The position numbers and the translations under genes were made by a program. From positions 211,341 to 275,340 of the forward strand of contig JANXCS010000003.1 of NCBI GenBank assembly GCA_025060105.1: a stretch of 64,000 bases of DNA, read 5' to 3'. The notes under the pieces are model-generated. The model worked only from the letters and a program-made list of their open reading frames with translations. It had not been told where the DNA came from and ran no database searches. This DNA comes from Pseudothermotoga sp. Lineage in GTDB: Bacteria; Thermotogota; Thermotogae; Thermotogales; DSM-5069. Shown here piece by piece: positions 1-8,727 of the stretch (position 1 is the stretch's first letter; each line of letters opens with the position of its first letter).

Positions 1-435
1 ACCGCCAGACAGTTGACTGGGATATCTCTTTTCCAAACCAACGAGCCCGACTATTTCCAGTATCTGCATCACTTTCCTTCGCAAAATGTCTTTCGCTACC
101 CTGCGCGCTTTGAGTCCGTAGGCGACATTCTCGAACACGTTCAGATGTGGAAACAAAGCGTAGCTCTGAAAGACCATCGCGGTCGGACGGCGGTTCGGTG
201 GCAGATCGTTGACCACACTTCCGTCGATGAGTATGTCTCCAGAAGTGGGTATTTCGAATCCACCTATCAGGCGTAGAGTTGTAGTCTTGCCACAACCTGA
301 TGGCCCCAGCAAAGTCACGAGTTTCCCCTTCTCCACCCCAAAGCTCACACCATCGACGGCCCTCACGACGGAACGTGTGGCAGGATCTTTGAAGATCTTC
401 ACCAAGTTTTTGACTTCGACGTAGTAGCCGTTCAC
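1..435 (-). CDS. ABC transporter ATP-binding protein (FbpC/PotA type), 3' part outside window
   Basis: This is the first 145 codons of an ATPase energising the adjacent two-domain permease. Visible motifs are Walker A GPSGCGKTT near residue 40 and the Q-loop segment FQSYALFPH near residue 85. The window edge falls inside the ABC signature (SQLSGG), so Walker B and any C-terminal TOBE domain are not seen. The start is GTG at 435-433, overlapping the permease stop by 4 nt (GTGA), which indicates translational coupling. Family members of this type serve ferric iron, polyamine, phosphonate or hexose-phosphate uptake. The substrate here is unknown, but the gene is the distal end of an operon that begins with inositol catabolic genes. 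Family is confident, substrate is not. Confidence 0.9.
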   Translation of the reverse strand, partial: MNGYYVEVKNLVKIFKDPATRSVVRAVDGVSFGVEKGKLVTLLGPSGCGKTTTLRLIGGFEIPTSGDILIDGSVVNDLPPNRRPTAMVFQSYALFPHLNVFENVAYGLKARRVAKDILRRKVMQILEIVGLVGLEKRYPSQLSGG

Positions 436-2102
436 CCTTCAACCCTCCTGAGCTTCATTTGGTACGAAAGGTTCACCGTCACAACTCTCATCAAAAACAT
501 CGCCAGAACGACGAACCCAATCAAAACACAGCTGAGAGCTGCCGCTTGTGCCAAGTCACCGTTGCTCACAGCCCCAAGGATCCTCACGGTGATGAGATTC
601 CACTTGGCCGATACGACGAAGATCACGGCGCTTATAGCCGTCATGCTCCGAACGAAAGCGTTGAACAACGCCGTGAAGAAGGCTGGCATCAACAATGGGA
701 GTGTGACTTTCCAAAAGGTCTGGTTACTGTTACACCCAAGATCCATGGAAGCTTCTTCTATCGATTTGTCTATCTGATACAGCGCAGCAACTCCGTTCTG
801 TACGCCCACAGGAAGCTCCCTGAAGACGAACACCAACACTATGATCAACGCCGTTCCCGTTAGAACGAGTGGTTCTTGGTTGAAGGCCAGAAGGTAACCT
901 ATACCAACCACCGTTCCGGGGACCGCGAAAGGCAGCAGCGAAATGGCTTCCATCAATCTCCTTCCAAAGAACTCTTTCCTCGCCACAAGATAGGCGATCA
1001 TTATGCCGAGCACACCACATATGGGTGTCGCCATGGACGCCAACAACAGAGTGTCCTTCAGATACTCCCAGCTGAAGTTGAAGACGTATCTGTAGTTGTC
1101 CAGCGTTAAGGTATGATTCACACCCCAAAGCTTGGTGAAAGAACCGAACAACACTGTTCCGTAGAACGTCATGATGGAGGCTGTGAGGATGAAGCAGATG
1201 AGCGTGAGGATCACCTTCGCCCAACTTGGAAGTTCCATCGATTTGGATAGGAAAGATTTTCCCGTCACCGTGACGAAAGATTTCCTCGACAACCAATATC
1301 TCTGTACGAAGAACGCTATCAAGGTTGGGATCAAAAGCAAAATCGCAAGTGCAGAACCGTGTGGTACCCTGTAACCGCCCGTGATCTCCAAATAGGCAGA
1401 CACGCTCAGCACGTGGTATTTTCCACCCAGCACGAGTGGATTTCCAAAATCAGCCATCGATTGGGAGAACACCAAAAGCCACGCAGACAGAACACCTGGC
1501 ATACTCAAAGGAAAAGTCACACGCCAAAAAGTTCTCCATTTGCTACATCCAAGACTTTGGGAAGCCTCCTCAAGATCTGCACCTATCGAGAGCAACGTAC
1601 CTTCCAAAGTCAAAAACGCCGTTGGAAAGTAAGCGAGCGTTTCGACGATGACCAAACCCCAAAATCCATATATCTCGAACGGTGGCGTACCACCGAACAG
1701 TCTTCTTGTGAACAAGCCGTTCCTTCCAAAAAGAAGGATCGCAGCCAGCGCAACGACGAACGGTGGAGAAACGATGGGAAAAGTTGCAACCGTTCTGAAG
1801 AAGTTCTTCATGGGCACGTTGGCCTTGACGATGGAGTATGCGAAGATGTATCCTATCAGAACACCAAGGCATGCCACCACAACGCCGAGTCTCAGAGTGT
1901 TGAAGATCGGTACGATGAAATACCTTTTGGAGAATATGGTCCTATAGACGTCCAAACCGAACCTGGCTGGCTTCGGTTCAAAGCTCTTCAACCCCACCAT
2001 GAAGAGTGGATAGATCACGAAGATCGCCAACAGTACCCAGACTAAAACTATCATCGAGAGCAAAACCGGCTCGTTCAAAATCCTCCTCAGTTGTTTCCCC
2101 AC
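432..2102 (-). CDS. ABC transporter permease, fused two-domain FbpB/ThiP type
   Basis: This 556-residue integral membrane protein contains two copies of the binding-protein-dependent permease domain. The EAA loops are recognisable as EEASQSLGCSKWRTFWRV in the first half and EEASMDLGCNSNQTFWKV in the second, so one polypeptide can form the whole channel. That duplicated layout is typical of FbpB, ThiP and AfuB permeases. The start is GTG at 2102, about 24 nt downstream of a GC-rich stem-loop that follows the binding-protein gene. The stop overlaps the ATPase start by 4 nt. Iron, thiamine, phosphonate and hexose-phosphate systems share this architecture, so the substrate cannot be named from the permease. 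The sugar-kinase and inositol context argues against simple iron uptake, but only as inference. Confidence 0.88.
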   Translation of the reverse strand: MGKQLRRILNEPVLLSMIVLVWVLLAIFVIYPLFMVGLKSFEPKPARFGLDVYRTIFSKRYFIVPIFNTLRLGVVVACLGVLIGYIFAYSIVKANVPMKNFFRTVATFPIVSPPFVVALAAILLFGRNGLFTRRLFGGTPPFEIYGFWGLVIVETLAYFPTAFLTLEGTLLSIGADLEEASQSLGCSKWRTFWRVTFPLSMPGVLSAWLLVFSQSMADFGNPLVLGGKYHVLSVSAYLEITGGYRVPHGSALAILLLIPTLIAFFVQRYWLSRKSFVTVTGKSFLSKSMELPSWAKVILTLICFILTASIMTFYGTVLFGSFTKLWGVNHTLTLDNYRYVFNFSWEYLKDTLLLASMATPICGVLGIMIAYLVARKEFFGRRLMEAISLLPFAVPGTVVGIGYLLAFNQEPLVLTGTALIIVLVFVFRELPVGVQNGVAALYQIDKSIEEASMDLGCNSNQTFWKVTLPLLMPAFFTALFNAFVRSMTAISAVIFVVSAKWNLITVRILGAVSNGDLAQAAALSCVLIGFVVLAMFLMRVVTVNLSYQMKLRRVEG

Positions 2103-2125
2103 CGTTCAACCTCACCTCTAGAATA

Positions 2126-2148
2126 CTGGCGCGGCAGCACCGCGCCAG
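2126..2148 (-). promoter_or_regulatory. Intercistronic stem-loop after a solute-binding-protein gene
   Basis: CTGGCGCGG pairs perfectly with CCGCGCCAG (9 bp, 5-nt loop) between the binding-protein stop and the permease start. No T-tract follows on the transcribed strand, so it is probably an mRNA 3'-end stabiliser or processing barrier rather than a full terminator. Similar hairpins follow the four other complete binding-protein genes in the window. Confidence 0.7.
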
Positions 2149-2156
2149 CGAAAAGT

Positions 2157-3149
2157 TCATCTTCCATACTCGATCTCTTCTCTCCAGCGTTCACACAACC
2201 TATCTTTTTCTCTACCGAAGTATTCGAAGTCCATGGGCACCAACTTGACATCTTCCAACCTCACCGCGCCGAGCGCCACTTCGGCCGCCGGGTTGGCAGG
2301 TATCCTGAACCATTCTTTCATGAGGTTCTGCGCCTCAACGCTGAGCATCCAGTCGATGAACTTCGCCGCTAGATCTGGTTCCGGTCCACCCTTGATGAGG
2401 GACATCGCACCGATTTCGTAACCGGTCCCTTCCTTAGGGAAGGTGAGCACCAGAGGATAACCCTTCGCGATACCCCTCGCTATGATGTCGTGTGCGAAGG
2501 CGATGCCCACAGCCGCTTCACCGAGACCAACTTGTACGACGGGGGCAGAACCAGATTTGGTGTACTGCTGTATCTGTTTGTCCAAACTCTTCCAGTACTT
2601 GAACGCTGCATCCTCACCCATCAACGCCACGAGAGCCGCCAATACGGTGTAAGCGGTGCCAGAAGTGTACGGGAAAGCTACAGAAACTTTGCCTTTGAAT
2701 TCGGGTTTGAGCAGGTCTTGCCAAGAAGTTGGTGGATCAACCTTGAGTTGTTTCAAGATCTCCGTGTTACTCGCAAAACCTATGGCACCGAAGTAAATAC
2801 CAACCCAGTAACCTTCCGGATCCTTCAAAGCTGCCGGAACCTTCTCGGTCATCGCAGATCTGTAAGGCACCAAAAGTCCCTTCTTCTTCGCTGCGATGTG
2901 ATCGACGGCAGGCCCACCGAACCAGATGCTGGCCCTGGGGTTCTTAGATTCAGCCTCGATACGCGCGAGCAGTTCACCTGAAGACAATCGAACGACTTCA
3001 ACTTTGATCCCCGTCGCCTTCTCGAAAGCCTTCACATAGATGGGCCATTCGTTCTCATCCAAGGCGGTGTACATGTGCAGCACTCTCTCGGCAGTCAGAG
3101 CCACGCATGCCACCAACATCACCGACAACAACACAAAGAGCTTTCTCAC
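2157..3149 (-). CDS. ABC transporter substrate-binding protein (FbpA/AfuA-like class)
   Basis: A 330-residue secreted binding protein for the adjacent permease and ATPase. It begins with a hydrophobic signal segment; LVAC at residues 12-15 could be a lipobox, and cleavage after ALTA is the alternative. The segments VLHMYTALDE and WFGGPAVDHIAAKKKGLL are typical of the extracellular binding-protein family that includes FbpA, AfuA and phosphonate receptors. I do not see the paired C-terminal tyrosines (YYY-like) usual for ferric-binding FbpA; the corresponding segment reads FPYTSGTAY. The start is GTG at 3149, overlapping the upstream kinase stop by 4 nt. AfuA-type members bind hexose phosphates, which would suit this sugar-acid/inositol operon, but the ligand is inferred only. 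Confidence 0.82.
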   Translation of the reverse strand: MRKLFVLLSVMLVACVALTAERVLHMYTALDENEWPIYVKAFEKATGIKVEVVRLSSGELLARIEAESKNPRASIWFGGPAVDHIAAKKKGLLVPYRSAMTEKVPAALKDPEGYWVGIYFGAIGFASNTEILKQLKVDPPTSWQDLLKPEFKGKVSVAFPYTSGTAYTVLAALVALMGEDAAFKYWKSLDKQIQQYTKSGSAPVVQVGLGEAAVGIAFAHDIIARGIAKGYPLVLTFPKEGTGYEIGAMSLIKGGPEPDLAAKFIDWMLSVEAQNLMKEWFRIPANPAAEVALGAVRLEDVKLVPMDFEYFGREKDRLCERWREEIEYGR

Positions 3150-3994
3150 ACGACCTCACCCCCTCTGTAAGGCCCCGCGTACTGCATCTTCGCTGAAGTC
3201 ACCCTAGCTGCCAGTTCAACCGATTCTTCCAAACTCTTTCCGTTCATCAAACCTGCAAGGAACGCAGCCAGACACGTATCGCCACGACCAGTACGACCGA
3301 GAAGCTTGTAATCTGAGAACTTTCCTTCGTAGAAATTTCGACCATCGTAGGCGACAACGCCTTCTTTATGAGTTGCTAGGATCAACTTCGCTCCAAACTT
3401 TGAAAGTTCAACGCACGCTCTTTCCAACCGCCGTTCATGGGTCATCACGTACGCTTCGTTGTTGTCAACTTTGAAGATGTCTATCATCGGCAGATATTTC
3501 TCTTTGTCATGCCAATCTGCATACTTCATGCTTCCATCCTCGAGCACGTTCCTCAAAAAACCTTGTGCGTCCACAACGAGCAATTCCACTTTCGATCTCA
3601 ATCGTTCCAAGAGCCTTTCTGGAAATTCTCCGTGCCACAGCGCGCTGACCACCGTCACGTTGGTCTTCACGTAACTCAGCTCTTCATCCACGAACGGTTC
3701 GGCTCTGTATAAGATCCTGCTTTTTCTTTCGTCTGGGTTGCTCGATGGATAGACGTTCTCTATCGTCGTCGTCTCCCGGCTGGGTAGAGTGAGCATTTCG
3801 ACCCCAGCTTCCCGCATCGGTTTGAAAAGTTCAACGTCCCGATCGGCCAGTTTCGTCACAACGACACATTCCACCGCGAGCTTTCGTGCCGTTATGGATC
3901 CGTAGAAAACACCTCCACCCGGTACGACGAGCAATTCGGTTTGTGTTCTGTTGATGTCTTTCGACACATGTCCGACGAACGTCACTTTCGCCAA
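3146..3994 (-). CDS. PfkB-family kinase, TM0415-like (putative inositol/sugar kinase)
   Basis: A ribokinase-fold kinase of about 282 residues. The N-terminal segment VTFVGHVSKD and the C-terminal catalytic segment GRTGRGDTC, which contains the Asp base, match what I recall of T. maritima TM0415, the PfkB kinase of its inositol locus. GRGD replaces the usual GAGD. The best start is TTG at 3994: GAGGTGAT lies at the right distance, whereas ATG at 4000 abuts the ribosome binding site and an upstream in-frame start overlaps the ATPase gene. It lies between two ABC transporters in the iol operon. It could phosphorylate inositol or a sugar acid derived from it. Family is confident; substrate rests on similarity and neighbours. 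Confidence 0.85.
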   Translation of the reverse strand: MAKVTFVGHVSKDINRTQTELLVVPGGGVFYGSITARKLAVECVVVTKLADRDVELFKPMREAGVEMLTLPSRETTTIENVYPSSNPDERKSRILYRAEPFVDEELSYVKTNVTVVSALWHGEFPERLLERLRSKVELLVVDAQGFLRNVLEDGSMKYADWHDKEKYLPMIDIFKVDNNEAYVMTHERRLERACVELSKFGAKLILATHKEGVVAYDGRNFYEGKFSDYKLLGRTGRGDTCLAAFLAGLMNGKSLEESVELAARVTSAKMQYAGPYRGGEVV

Positions 3995-4004
3995 ACTCAT
4001 CACC

Positions 4005-4754
4005 TCATTTGACCCCAGCCGCAGCGGCAATGAGGTCCATCACCTGCTGTGGTGTTACATGTTCTTTTTTGTACTCACCGATCTTCTCCCCACGCTCAAG
4101 GACGACCAATCTGTCTGCGACCTCGTAGACGTGGTAGATGTTGTGCGTGATGAAGATCACCGAAATTCCCCTCCTTTTGGCTTCCAAGATGTGCTCGAGC
4201 ACCCTTCTCGTTTCACCGACCGAAAGTGCGGCGGTCGGTTCATCCAAGATCAGCAACTTCGCTCCGAAATGGATCGCTCTGGCTATCGCCACAGCTTGTC
4301 TTTCACCACCGGATAGAAAGGCGACCGTGTCGTCGACGTTGCGCACACTTATCCCGATGTCTGCGAGAGCTTCCAGCGCGACCTTTCTCATTTTCTTCCT
4401 GTTCAACCACTTCACTGGTCCAAATCTGTGTACCAGTTCGCGACCCAAAAAGAAGTTGCGCCACAACGGCATGAGGTTGACCAACGCGAGATCTTGATAG
4501 ACAGTCTCTATACCAAGCTCACGAGCCTCACGTGGAGAACTGAACCTGACGCGTTTGCCTTCAAAATAGATCTCACCCTCGTCCGGTTGGTAGTAACCGA
4601 CCAAGACCTTTATCAAGGTGGATTTGCCTGCGCCGTTGTCTCCCAAAAGTCCGACCACTTCAGCTCGACCCACTGAGAAATCTACACCCTTCAGTGCCCT
4701 CACCTTACCGAAACTTTTTTTGATGTTCCTCATCTCAACGAGTGGCTGGTTCAT
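4005..4754 (-). CDS. Ribose-type (CUT2) ABC transporter ATP-binding protein, single domain
   Basis: A 249-residue ATPase with Walker A GDNGAGKST, signature FLSGGERQAVAIARA and Walker B LLILDEPTAAL. CUT2 ATPases such as RbsA usually carry two fused ATPase domains (about 500 residues). This one has a single domain, as in FrcA-type systems, so it presumably works as a homodimer. The start is ATG at 4754, overlapping the permease stop by 4 nt (ATGA); longer in-frame extensions run back into the permease gene and have no ribosome binding site. It couples ATP hydrolysis to import through the adjacent RbsC-like permease. Position directly after the iol genes suggests inositol or a related cyclitol as substrate. 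Confidence 0.9.
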   Translation of the reverse strand: MNQPLVEMRNIKKSFGKVRALKGVDFSVGRAEVVGLLGDNGAGKSTLIKVLVGYYQPDEGEIYFEGKRVRFSSPREARELGIETVYQDLALVNLMPLWRNFFLGRELVHRFGPVKWLNRKKMRKVALEALADIGISVRNVDDTVAFLSGGERQAVAIARAIHFGAKLLILDEPTAALSVGETRRVLEHILEAKRRGISVIFITHNIYHVYEVADRLVVLERGEKIGEYKKEHVTPQQVMDLIAAAAGVK

Positions 4755-5716
4755 CCCGCCACCTTCCTTCTGATCCTCGCGTTGATCACTGCCGCGATTA
4801 TCAGAATCACTCCGATGAACGCTCTGTACCAGTAAGCGGGTGCTCCAGCGAGCACCAAGCCGTTTCGAACCATGCTTATCATGAAAGCTCCGATGCACGC
4901 ACCGAGCACACTCCCATACCCACCTGTGAGCAAGGTGCCTCCCATCACGGCACTGGCGATCGCCTCGAGCTCGAGTTCTTGACCGAAGGTGGGATCAACC
5001 AACTTGAACCTTGCAAACGTCGTCAGGCCAGCAAAACCAGCCAAGACCGAGCACAGAACGAAGTTGATCAGTTTCACACTACCCGTCGCGATCCCCAAAG
5101 CCCTCGCGGCACCGAGACTACCGCCAGTGGCGAACACCCAGTTGCCGTACTGCGTTTGTTCCAAAATGATCGAAAAAATCAAGGCCAACACGACGAACCA
5201 GAGTGCCGAATACCTCAATCCTCCATAGATCCTGCCACCCAAGTACTGCAACATGTCTACTCTCCGAGCCAAGATGATGGGAAACCCACCGGTGACCGCC
5301 AAAAGAATCCCACGCCAAAACATCATCATTCCAAGCGTCGTTATGAAAGAAGGTATCCCAGTCTTGAGGGTCACCAACCCGTTCACCGCTCCGACCCCAA
5401 GACAGACCGCCAGAGAGACGACTAAAGACAGATACGGATCGTATCTGGAATTGACCATGGTTGCGAACACCATGGGTGCGACGGCGAACACGGAACCAAC
5501 AGACAGATCGAATTCACCGCTGATCATGAGCATCGCAACACCTATCGATATGATCCCCAGCTCGGCCGCCATCGTGAGTGTGTTGAAGAAATTTTCTACC
5601 GTCAAAAACCTGTTGGATAACGCGGAAAAGAGGACCAAAAAAACAGCGACACCGACTATGGCTCCAAACTCCTTTATTCTGAAAAAGCCCATCAAACTCG
5701 CTTGCTTGTTTTTCAA
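4751..5716 (-). CDS. Ribose-type (CUT2) ABC transporter permease
   Basis: A 321-residue RbsC/FrcC-like permease with many hydrophobic helices. The segment GLVTLKTGIPSFITTLGMMM and the downstream AIASAVMGGTLLTGGYGS are diagnostic of the branched-chain/ribose permease family. The start is TTG at 5716, preceded by a GGGGGG ribosome binding site. It follows the binding-protein gene after a 69-nt spacer holding a perfect 12-bp stem-loop, and its stop overlaps the ATPase start by 4 nt. A homodimer would form the membrane channel. Substrate by context: inositol or another polyol or sugar. Confidence 0.9.
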   Translation of the reverse strand: MKNKQASLMGFFRIKEFGAIVGVAVFLVLFSALSNRFLTVENFFNTLTMAAELGIISIGVAMLMISGEFDLSVGSVFAVAPMVFATMVNSRYDPYLSLVVSLAVCLGVGAVNGLVTLKTGIPSFITTLGMMMFWRGILLAVTGGFPIILARRVDMLQYLGGRIYGGLRYSALWFVVLALIFSIILEQTQYGNWVFATGGSLGAARALGIATGSVKLINFVLCSVLAGFAGLTTFARFKLVDPTFGQELELEAIASAVMGGTLLTGGYGSVLGACIGAFMISMVRNGLVLAGAPAYWYRAFIGVILIIAAVINARIRRKVAG

Positions 5717-5732
5717 ACGCTTCCCCCCTATG

Positions 5733-5760
5733 CAAGGGGTGGTCGAAAGACCACCCCTTG
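5733..5760 (-). promoter_or_regulatory. Intercistronic stem-loop between binding-protein and permease genes
   Basis: CAAGGGGTGGTC and GACCACCCCTTG form a perfect 12-bp stem with a GAAA/TTTC tetraloop. On the transcribed (minus) strand it is followed by GCATAGGGGG, not by a T-tract. It is therefore more likely to protect or process the mRNA 3' end of the binding-protein cistron than to terminate transcription. Confidence 0.75.
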
Positions 5761-5785
5761 TGAGTCGTGAGGGATCATTTTCGAT

Positions 5786-6715
5786 TCATCGATATCCCAG
5801 TTTTACGGTCTTTTCCACGATATCGACGTTGCTCTTATCGACGATGGAAGGTCCAGTCAAGATGTTTTCGTGAGGTATCAGACCGTACTCTTTGTAGAGG
5901 TACAGAAACACGATGGGTAGGTAACCTTGCAGATACTGCTGTTGATCGATCGTGAAGACCACGACACCTCTCTTGATCGCGTCCGTGATCCTCGTCGTCA
6001 GGTCGATCGCACCTATTTTGACTTTGCCCACCAGTTTTTCTTCCTCAACGAGTTGAATGGCTGGATGTGCACCCAACGGGCCAAGAGTGAAGATCGCATC
6101 GGTGTCTGGATATCTGGCGAGATAACTCTTCAGCAAGGTCAAAGCCTTGGTTGGATCGGTGGTTATGTCCAACTTTTCGGCAGGTATCTTCTTTTCCTTC
6201 AACACATCGATGATGCCTTTCGCTCTGGCTTCGAGTCCCACGTGGCCCGGTTCGTGTATGGCGATGACGGCGCGTTTGGGTGTGAACTCTTGAAGCATTC
6301 TTCTTCCCGCGTAGACTCCGGCCAGATACTCATCCATACCGACGTAGCACAGATACGGGATCTTCTGATCGATCGGTCGATCGTCTGGCACGTTGATCGC
6401 CACCACGGGTATCCCCATCTGGATCGCCCGTCTTATGGGTTCATCCAGAGCAACCGGGTTCGTCATCGTGACGATGAGACCATCGGGTTTTTTGGCTATC
6501 GCTGCGTTCACAAGATCGATGAACTCCTTCAGAGAAAACTTCTCAGGACCCAGATACACCGCTTCGACGCCGAACTTCGCAGCCGCATCTTTGACGCCTT
6601 TCATGACCACGCCCCAGAACGGATCGGCCGGTCCACCGTGTGAGACCACGTAGAACGTGTAGGCAAAGGCTGCAACCACCACCACGAGTAGAGCCACCAC
6701 AAGCAACCTTCTCAC
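5786..6715 (-). CDS. Ribose/inositol-type ABC transporter substrate-binding protein
   Basis: An RbsB-like periplasmic binding protein of about 309 residues (Peripla_BP_4 fold). The signal peptide reads VRRLLVVALLVVVVAAFA. The mature start FYVVSHGGPADPFWGVVMKG is the conserved first strand and helix of the family, and IGAIDLTTRI and VFTIDQQQYLQGY match later ligand-pocket segments. I prefer GTG at 6715 to the ATG six bases upstream, because the ATG touches the GGGGGG ribosome binding site while the GTG lies 6 nt from it. It is the first transport gene after iolN, separated by a small terminator-like hairpin. Known relatives bind ribose, galactose, inositol and similar sugars; inositol is inferred from the operon. 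Confidence 0.9.
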   Translation of the reverse strand: MRRLLVVALLVVVVAAFAYTFYVVSHGGPADPFWGVVMKGVKDAAAKFGVEAVYLGPEKFSLKEFIDLVNAAIAKKPDGLIVTMTNPVALDEPIRRAIQMGIPVVAINVPDDRPIDQKIPYLCYVGMDEYLAGVYAGRRMLQEFTPKRAVIAIHEPGHVGLEARAKGIIDVLKEKKIPAEKLDITTDPTKALTLLKSYLARYPDTDAIFTLGPLGAHPAIQLVEEEKLVGKVKIGAIDLTTRITDAIKRGVVVFTIDQQQYLQGYLPIVFLYLYKEYGLIPHENILTGPSIVDKSNVDIVEKTVKLGYR

Positions 6716-6733
6716 ACACATCCCCCCTGAAAA

Positions 6734-6752
6734 CGGGCGCGCGGGGCGCCCG
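6734..6752 (-). terminator. Terminator-like hairpin between iolN and the transporter genes
   Basis: On the transcribed strand CGGGCGC pairs with GCGCCCG (7 bp, 5-nt loop) and is followed by TTTT. The next gene in the same direction begins 18 nt later, so this is probably a partial attenuator that lowers or separates expression of the transport cistrons relative to the catabolic ones. Confidence 0.6.
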
Positions 6753-6757
6753 GTGTT

Positions 6758-7726
6758 TCACCACATATTAGCTATGCTGTATATGCTCCTCCATCCGGGA
6801 GATAGAGGTTCTTTCAACGCCGCATCGAGCTCTTCTTTTGATCTCTGTGACAGCTCGTGTGCTGGCGGCAGTTTTCCTGCTGGGAACCTTTCCATGATGT
6901 CTCTCACCAATTTTTCAAGATAGTCCAAAAACGCTTCGACTCCCTCTTTCGCTTTCTCCGCACTCGCAGCCGTAGCCTTTCCAACTACACCTTCTGGGTA
7001 TGCGACCACCTCGATCGGTCCACCTCCAACGTGTCCGTACCAAGCGATGGGTCTGTGCAACAAGTTTCCAGCTTTGTCTATGTGGCCTTCTGGGAGATAG
7101 CCACGCGGTTTGGTGTCCACGGCCCATTCTTGGTGGCAGAACTCGGGGAACAGCGCCAAACTCCAGGAGGTCTCGACCTCGTCTGCGTGGACGAACCTCG
7201 TTTCGTAAGGTCCACCTTCCTCTTTGGTTTTGAATTTGTCCTGGATCGCGTGGTACCAGTTCAAGTTGATGATTATTGCCGGCAGCTGGAAGATCTTGGC
7301 GAATTTGTGTATCGCGACGGGTATCACGAATTCTTGGCCATGGCCATTCAACAAGATCTGCTTTCTGAAACCCGTGTTCCAAAAACCAGCGATGACGCTG
7401 ACCAGATAATCTACGAAGGCTTCATCCTTCACAGGAACCGTTCCAGGCATGCCGATGTGGTGGTAAGGATGAAATCCGTACCATATCGGTTCTGCCACGG
7501 TACAACCAGTTTTCAACGCGACTTGCTCGGCCATGCGCGTGACCAAGAAGGTGTCTTCTCCAGTCGGTGCGTTGGGGCCGTGGTTTTCCGTGCTTCCGAC
7601 TGGGATGATTATCAAGTCGCACTTCTTCAGCCTATCTTGAATTTCTTTCATCGTCATCGTTTGAAAGTAGACTCCCGTAGGTCTCTCCATGTGCCCTCCT
7701 TCTGGAGGTATCTTCCACTTCGACAT
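6758..7726 (-). CDS. iolN: Creatininase-family hydrolase, IolN-like (3-dehydro-scyllo-inosose hydrolase)
   Basis: A 322-residue member of the creatininase/arginine-utilisation amidase fold. Metal-site motifs are visible: PVGSTENHG near residue 43, GEDTFLVTRMAEQ, LNGHGQEF, and an HADEVETSWSL segment supplying the late acidic ligand. In T. maritima, IolN is proposed to open the oxidised inositol ring to give 5-keto-L-gluconate; direct adjacency to iolG and iolM supports the same role here. The start is ATG at 7726, with TTGGAGGG 7 nt upstream; the ATG at 7732 abuts that site. The gene begins 2 nt after the iolG stop. A generic creatininase-family amidase is the fallback reading. Confidence 0.87.
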   Translation of the reverse strand: MSKWKIPPEGGHMERPTGVYFQTMTMKEIQDRLKKCDLIIIPVGSTENHGPNAPTGEDTFLVTRMAEQVALKTGCTVAEPIWYGFHPYHHIGMPGTVPVKDEAFVDYLVSVIAGFWNTGFRKQILLNGHGQEFVIPVAIHKFAKIFQLPAIIINLNWYHAIQDKFKTKEEGGPYETRFVHADEVETSWSLALFPEFCHQEWAVDTKPRGYLPEGHIDKAGNLLHRPIAWYGHVGGGPIEVVAYPEGVVGKATAASAEKAKEGVEAFLDYLEKLVRDIMERFPAGKLPPAHELSQRSKEELDAALKEPLSPGWRSIYSIANMW

Positions 7727-7728
7727 CT

Positions 7729-8715
7729 TCATCCCTCCAATTTCACGTGAGCGTTTCCACTCTCGACAGCTCTGTAACAAGCATCTATTATTCGAATGAC
7801 GGCAACACCGTCCGACACGGTGATGGGTGGCGTCGCTCTCTGCTTGACGCATTCCACGAAGAGCTTGTTTTCCTCGATGTAACCCCACTTTTCCTTGAAA
7901 TCGACTTTTGTGAAGTCGTGGCTCTCAACCTCTTTCCCCAGACCCTTACAGAAGTGCACCCTCTCCATCTCTTCGTTCATGAGCATGTTGTGTTCACCGT
8001 AAACTTCAACCCTTTCGAACGGGATCATCCAACTCGCGTGCGCGCAAGAAGTGAAGGTGCCAATGAGACCGTTCTTCAACTTCATGACGATCGCCCAATC
8101 GTCTATGTCTGGATAGACGCTCTTTTTACCCAACACGTACATCTCCTCGACTTCTCCCAAGAGCCACCTGACCATGTCGAACAGATGGATCGTGCTTTCG
8201 AACAAAAAACCACCAGTGTAGTTGCGATCGCTCGTCCAAGGCGGGTTCAACAGTTCTCCTCGATTCATCTTTATCTGGAAAGAGAGCGGTTTCACCGAAC
8301 CGTCCAGAATCTTCTGCTTCATGAATTTGTAAACGCTCGCGAAACGCCTGTTGTGTCCAACTTGAAAGATGAGGTTCTTTTCTTTGACTTTCTTTTCCAG
8401 CTCGATCGCATCCTTCAGAGAGATCGTCATGGGTTTTTCACAGAACACGTTCATGCCCAATTCGAGCGTCTGCATCGCATAGTCGAAGTGAGTTCTGTTC
8501 GGCGAGGTTATGTAAACTGCATTCACACCGGCATCCTTCATCTGCTTGAGGTTATCAAACACTTTTGCGTTGAATCTCTCTGCAACCGTTTTGGCTCGAT
8601 TCTTATCGACATCCATCACACCGACTATCTCAACGTCTGGAAAAGTCGACAGTATCTCCAAATGAACTTGGCCTATGAACCCACTCCCCACTACTCCTAT
8701 CCTGACTTTATCCAT
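7729..8715 (-). CDS. iolG: Inositol 2-dehydrogenase (Gfo/Idh/MocA family)
   Basis: A 328-residue NAD(P)-dependent oxidoreductase. The N-terminal Rossmann motif is GVVGSGFIGQVH, and the catalytic CEKPM motif (Lys) lies near residue 95; the substrate-side segment GGFLFESTIHLFDMVRWL carries the conserved HxxD (HLFD). In the inositol pathway this enzyme oxidises myo-inositol C2 to 2-keto-myo-inositol (scyllo-inosose) in the cytoplasm. The start is ATG at 8715, 8 nt after GAGAGG; a GTG three codons upstream overlaps the ribosome binding site. It lies between iolM and iolN with 12- and 2-nt spacing. Gfo/Idh/MocA enzymes are diverse, so the inositol assignment rests mainly on the cluster. Confidence 0.88.
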   Translation of the reverse strand: MDKVRIGVVGSGFIGQVHLEILSTFPDVEIVGVMDVDKNRAKTVAERFNAKVFDNLKQMKDAGVNAVYITSPNRTHFDYAMQTLELGMNVFCEKPMTISLKDAIELEKKVKEKNLIFQVGHNRRFASVYKFMKQKILDGSVKPLSFQIKMNRGELLNPPWTSDRNYTGGFLFESTIHLFDMVRWLLGEVEEMYVLGKKSVYPDIDDWAIVMKLKNGLIGTFTSCAHASWMIPFERVEVYGEHNMLMNEEMERVHFCKGLGKEVESHDFTKVDFKEKWGYIEENKLFVECVKQRATPPITVSDGVAVIRIIDACYRAVESGNAHVKLEG

Positions 8716-8727
8716 GCGTTTCACCTC

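Noticed and set aside
2157-3149. Ferric iron receptor
   Set aside because: Not excluded, but the paired tyrosines of FbpA are not visible and the operon is catabolic, so no iron function was assigned.
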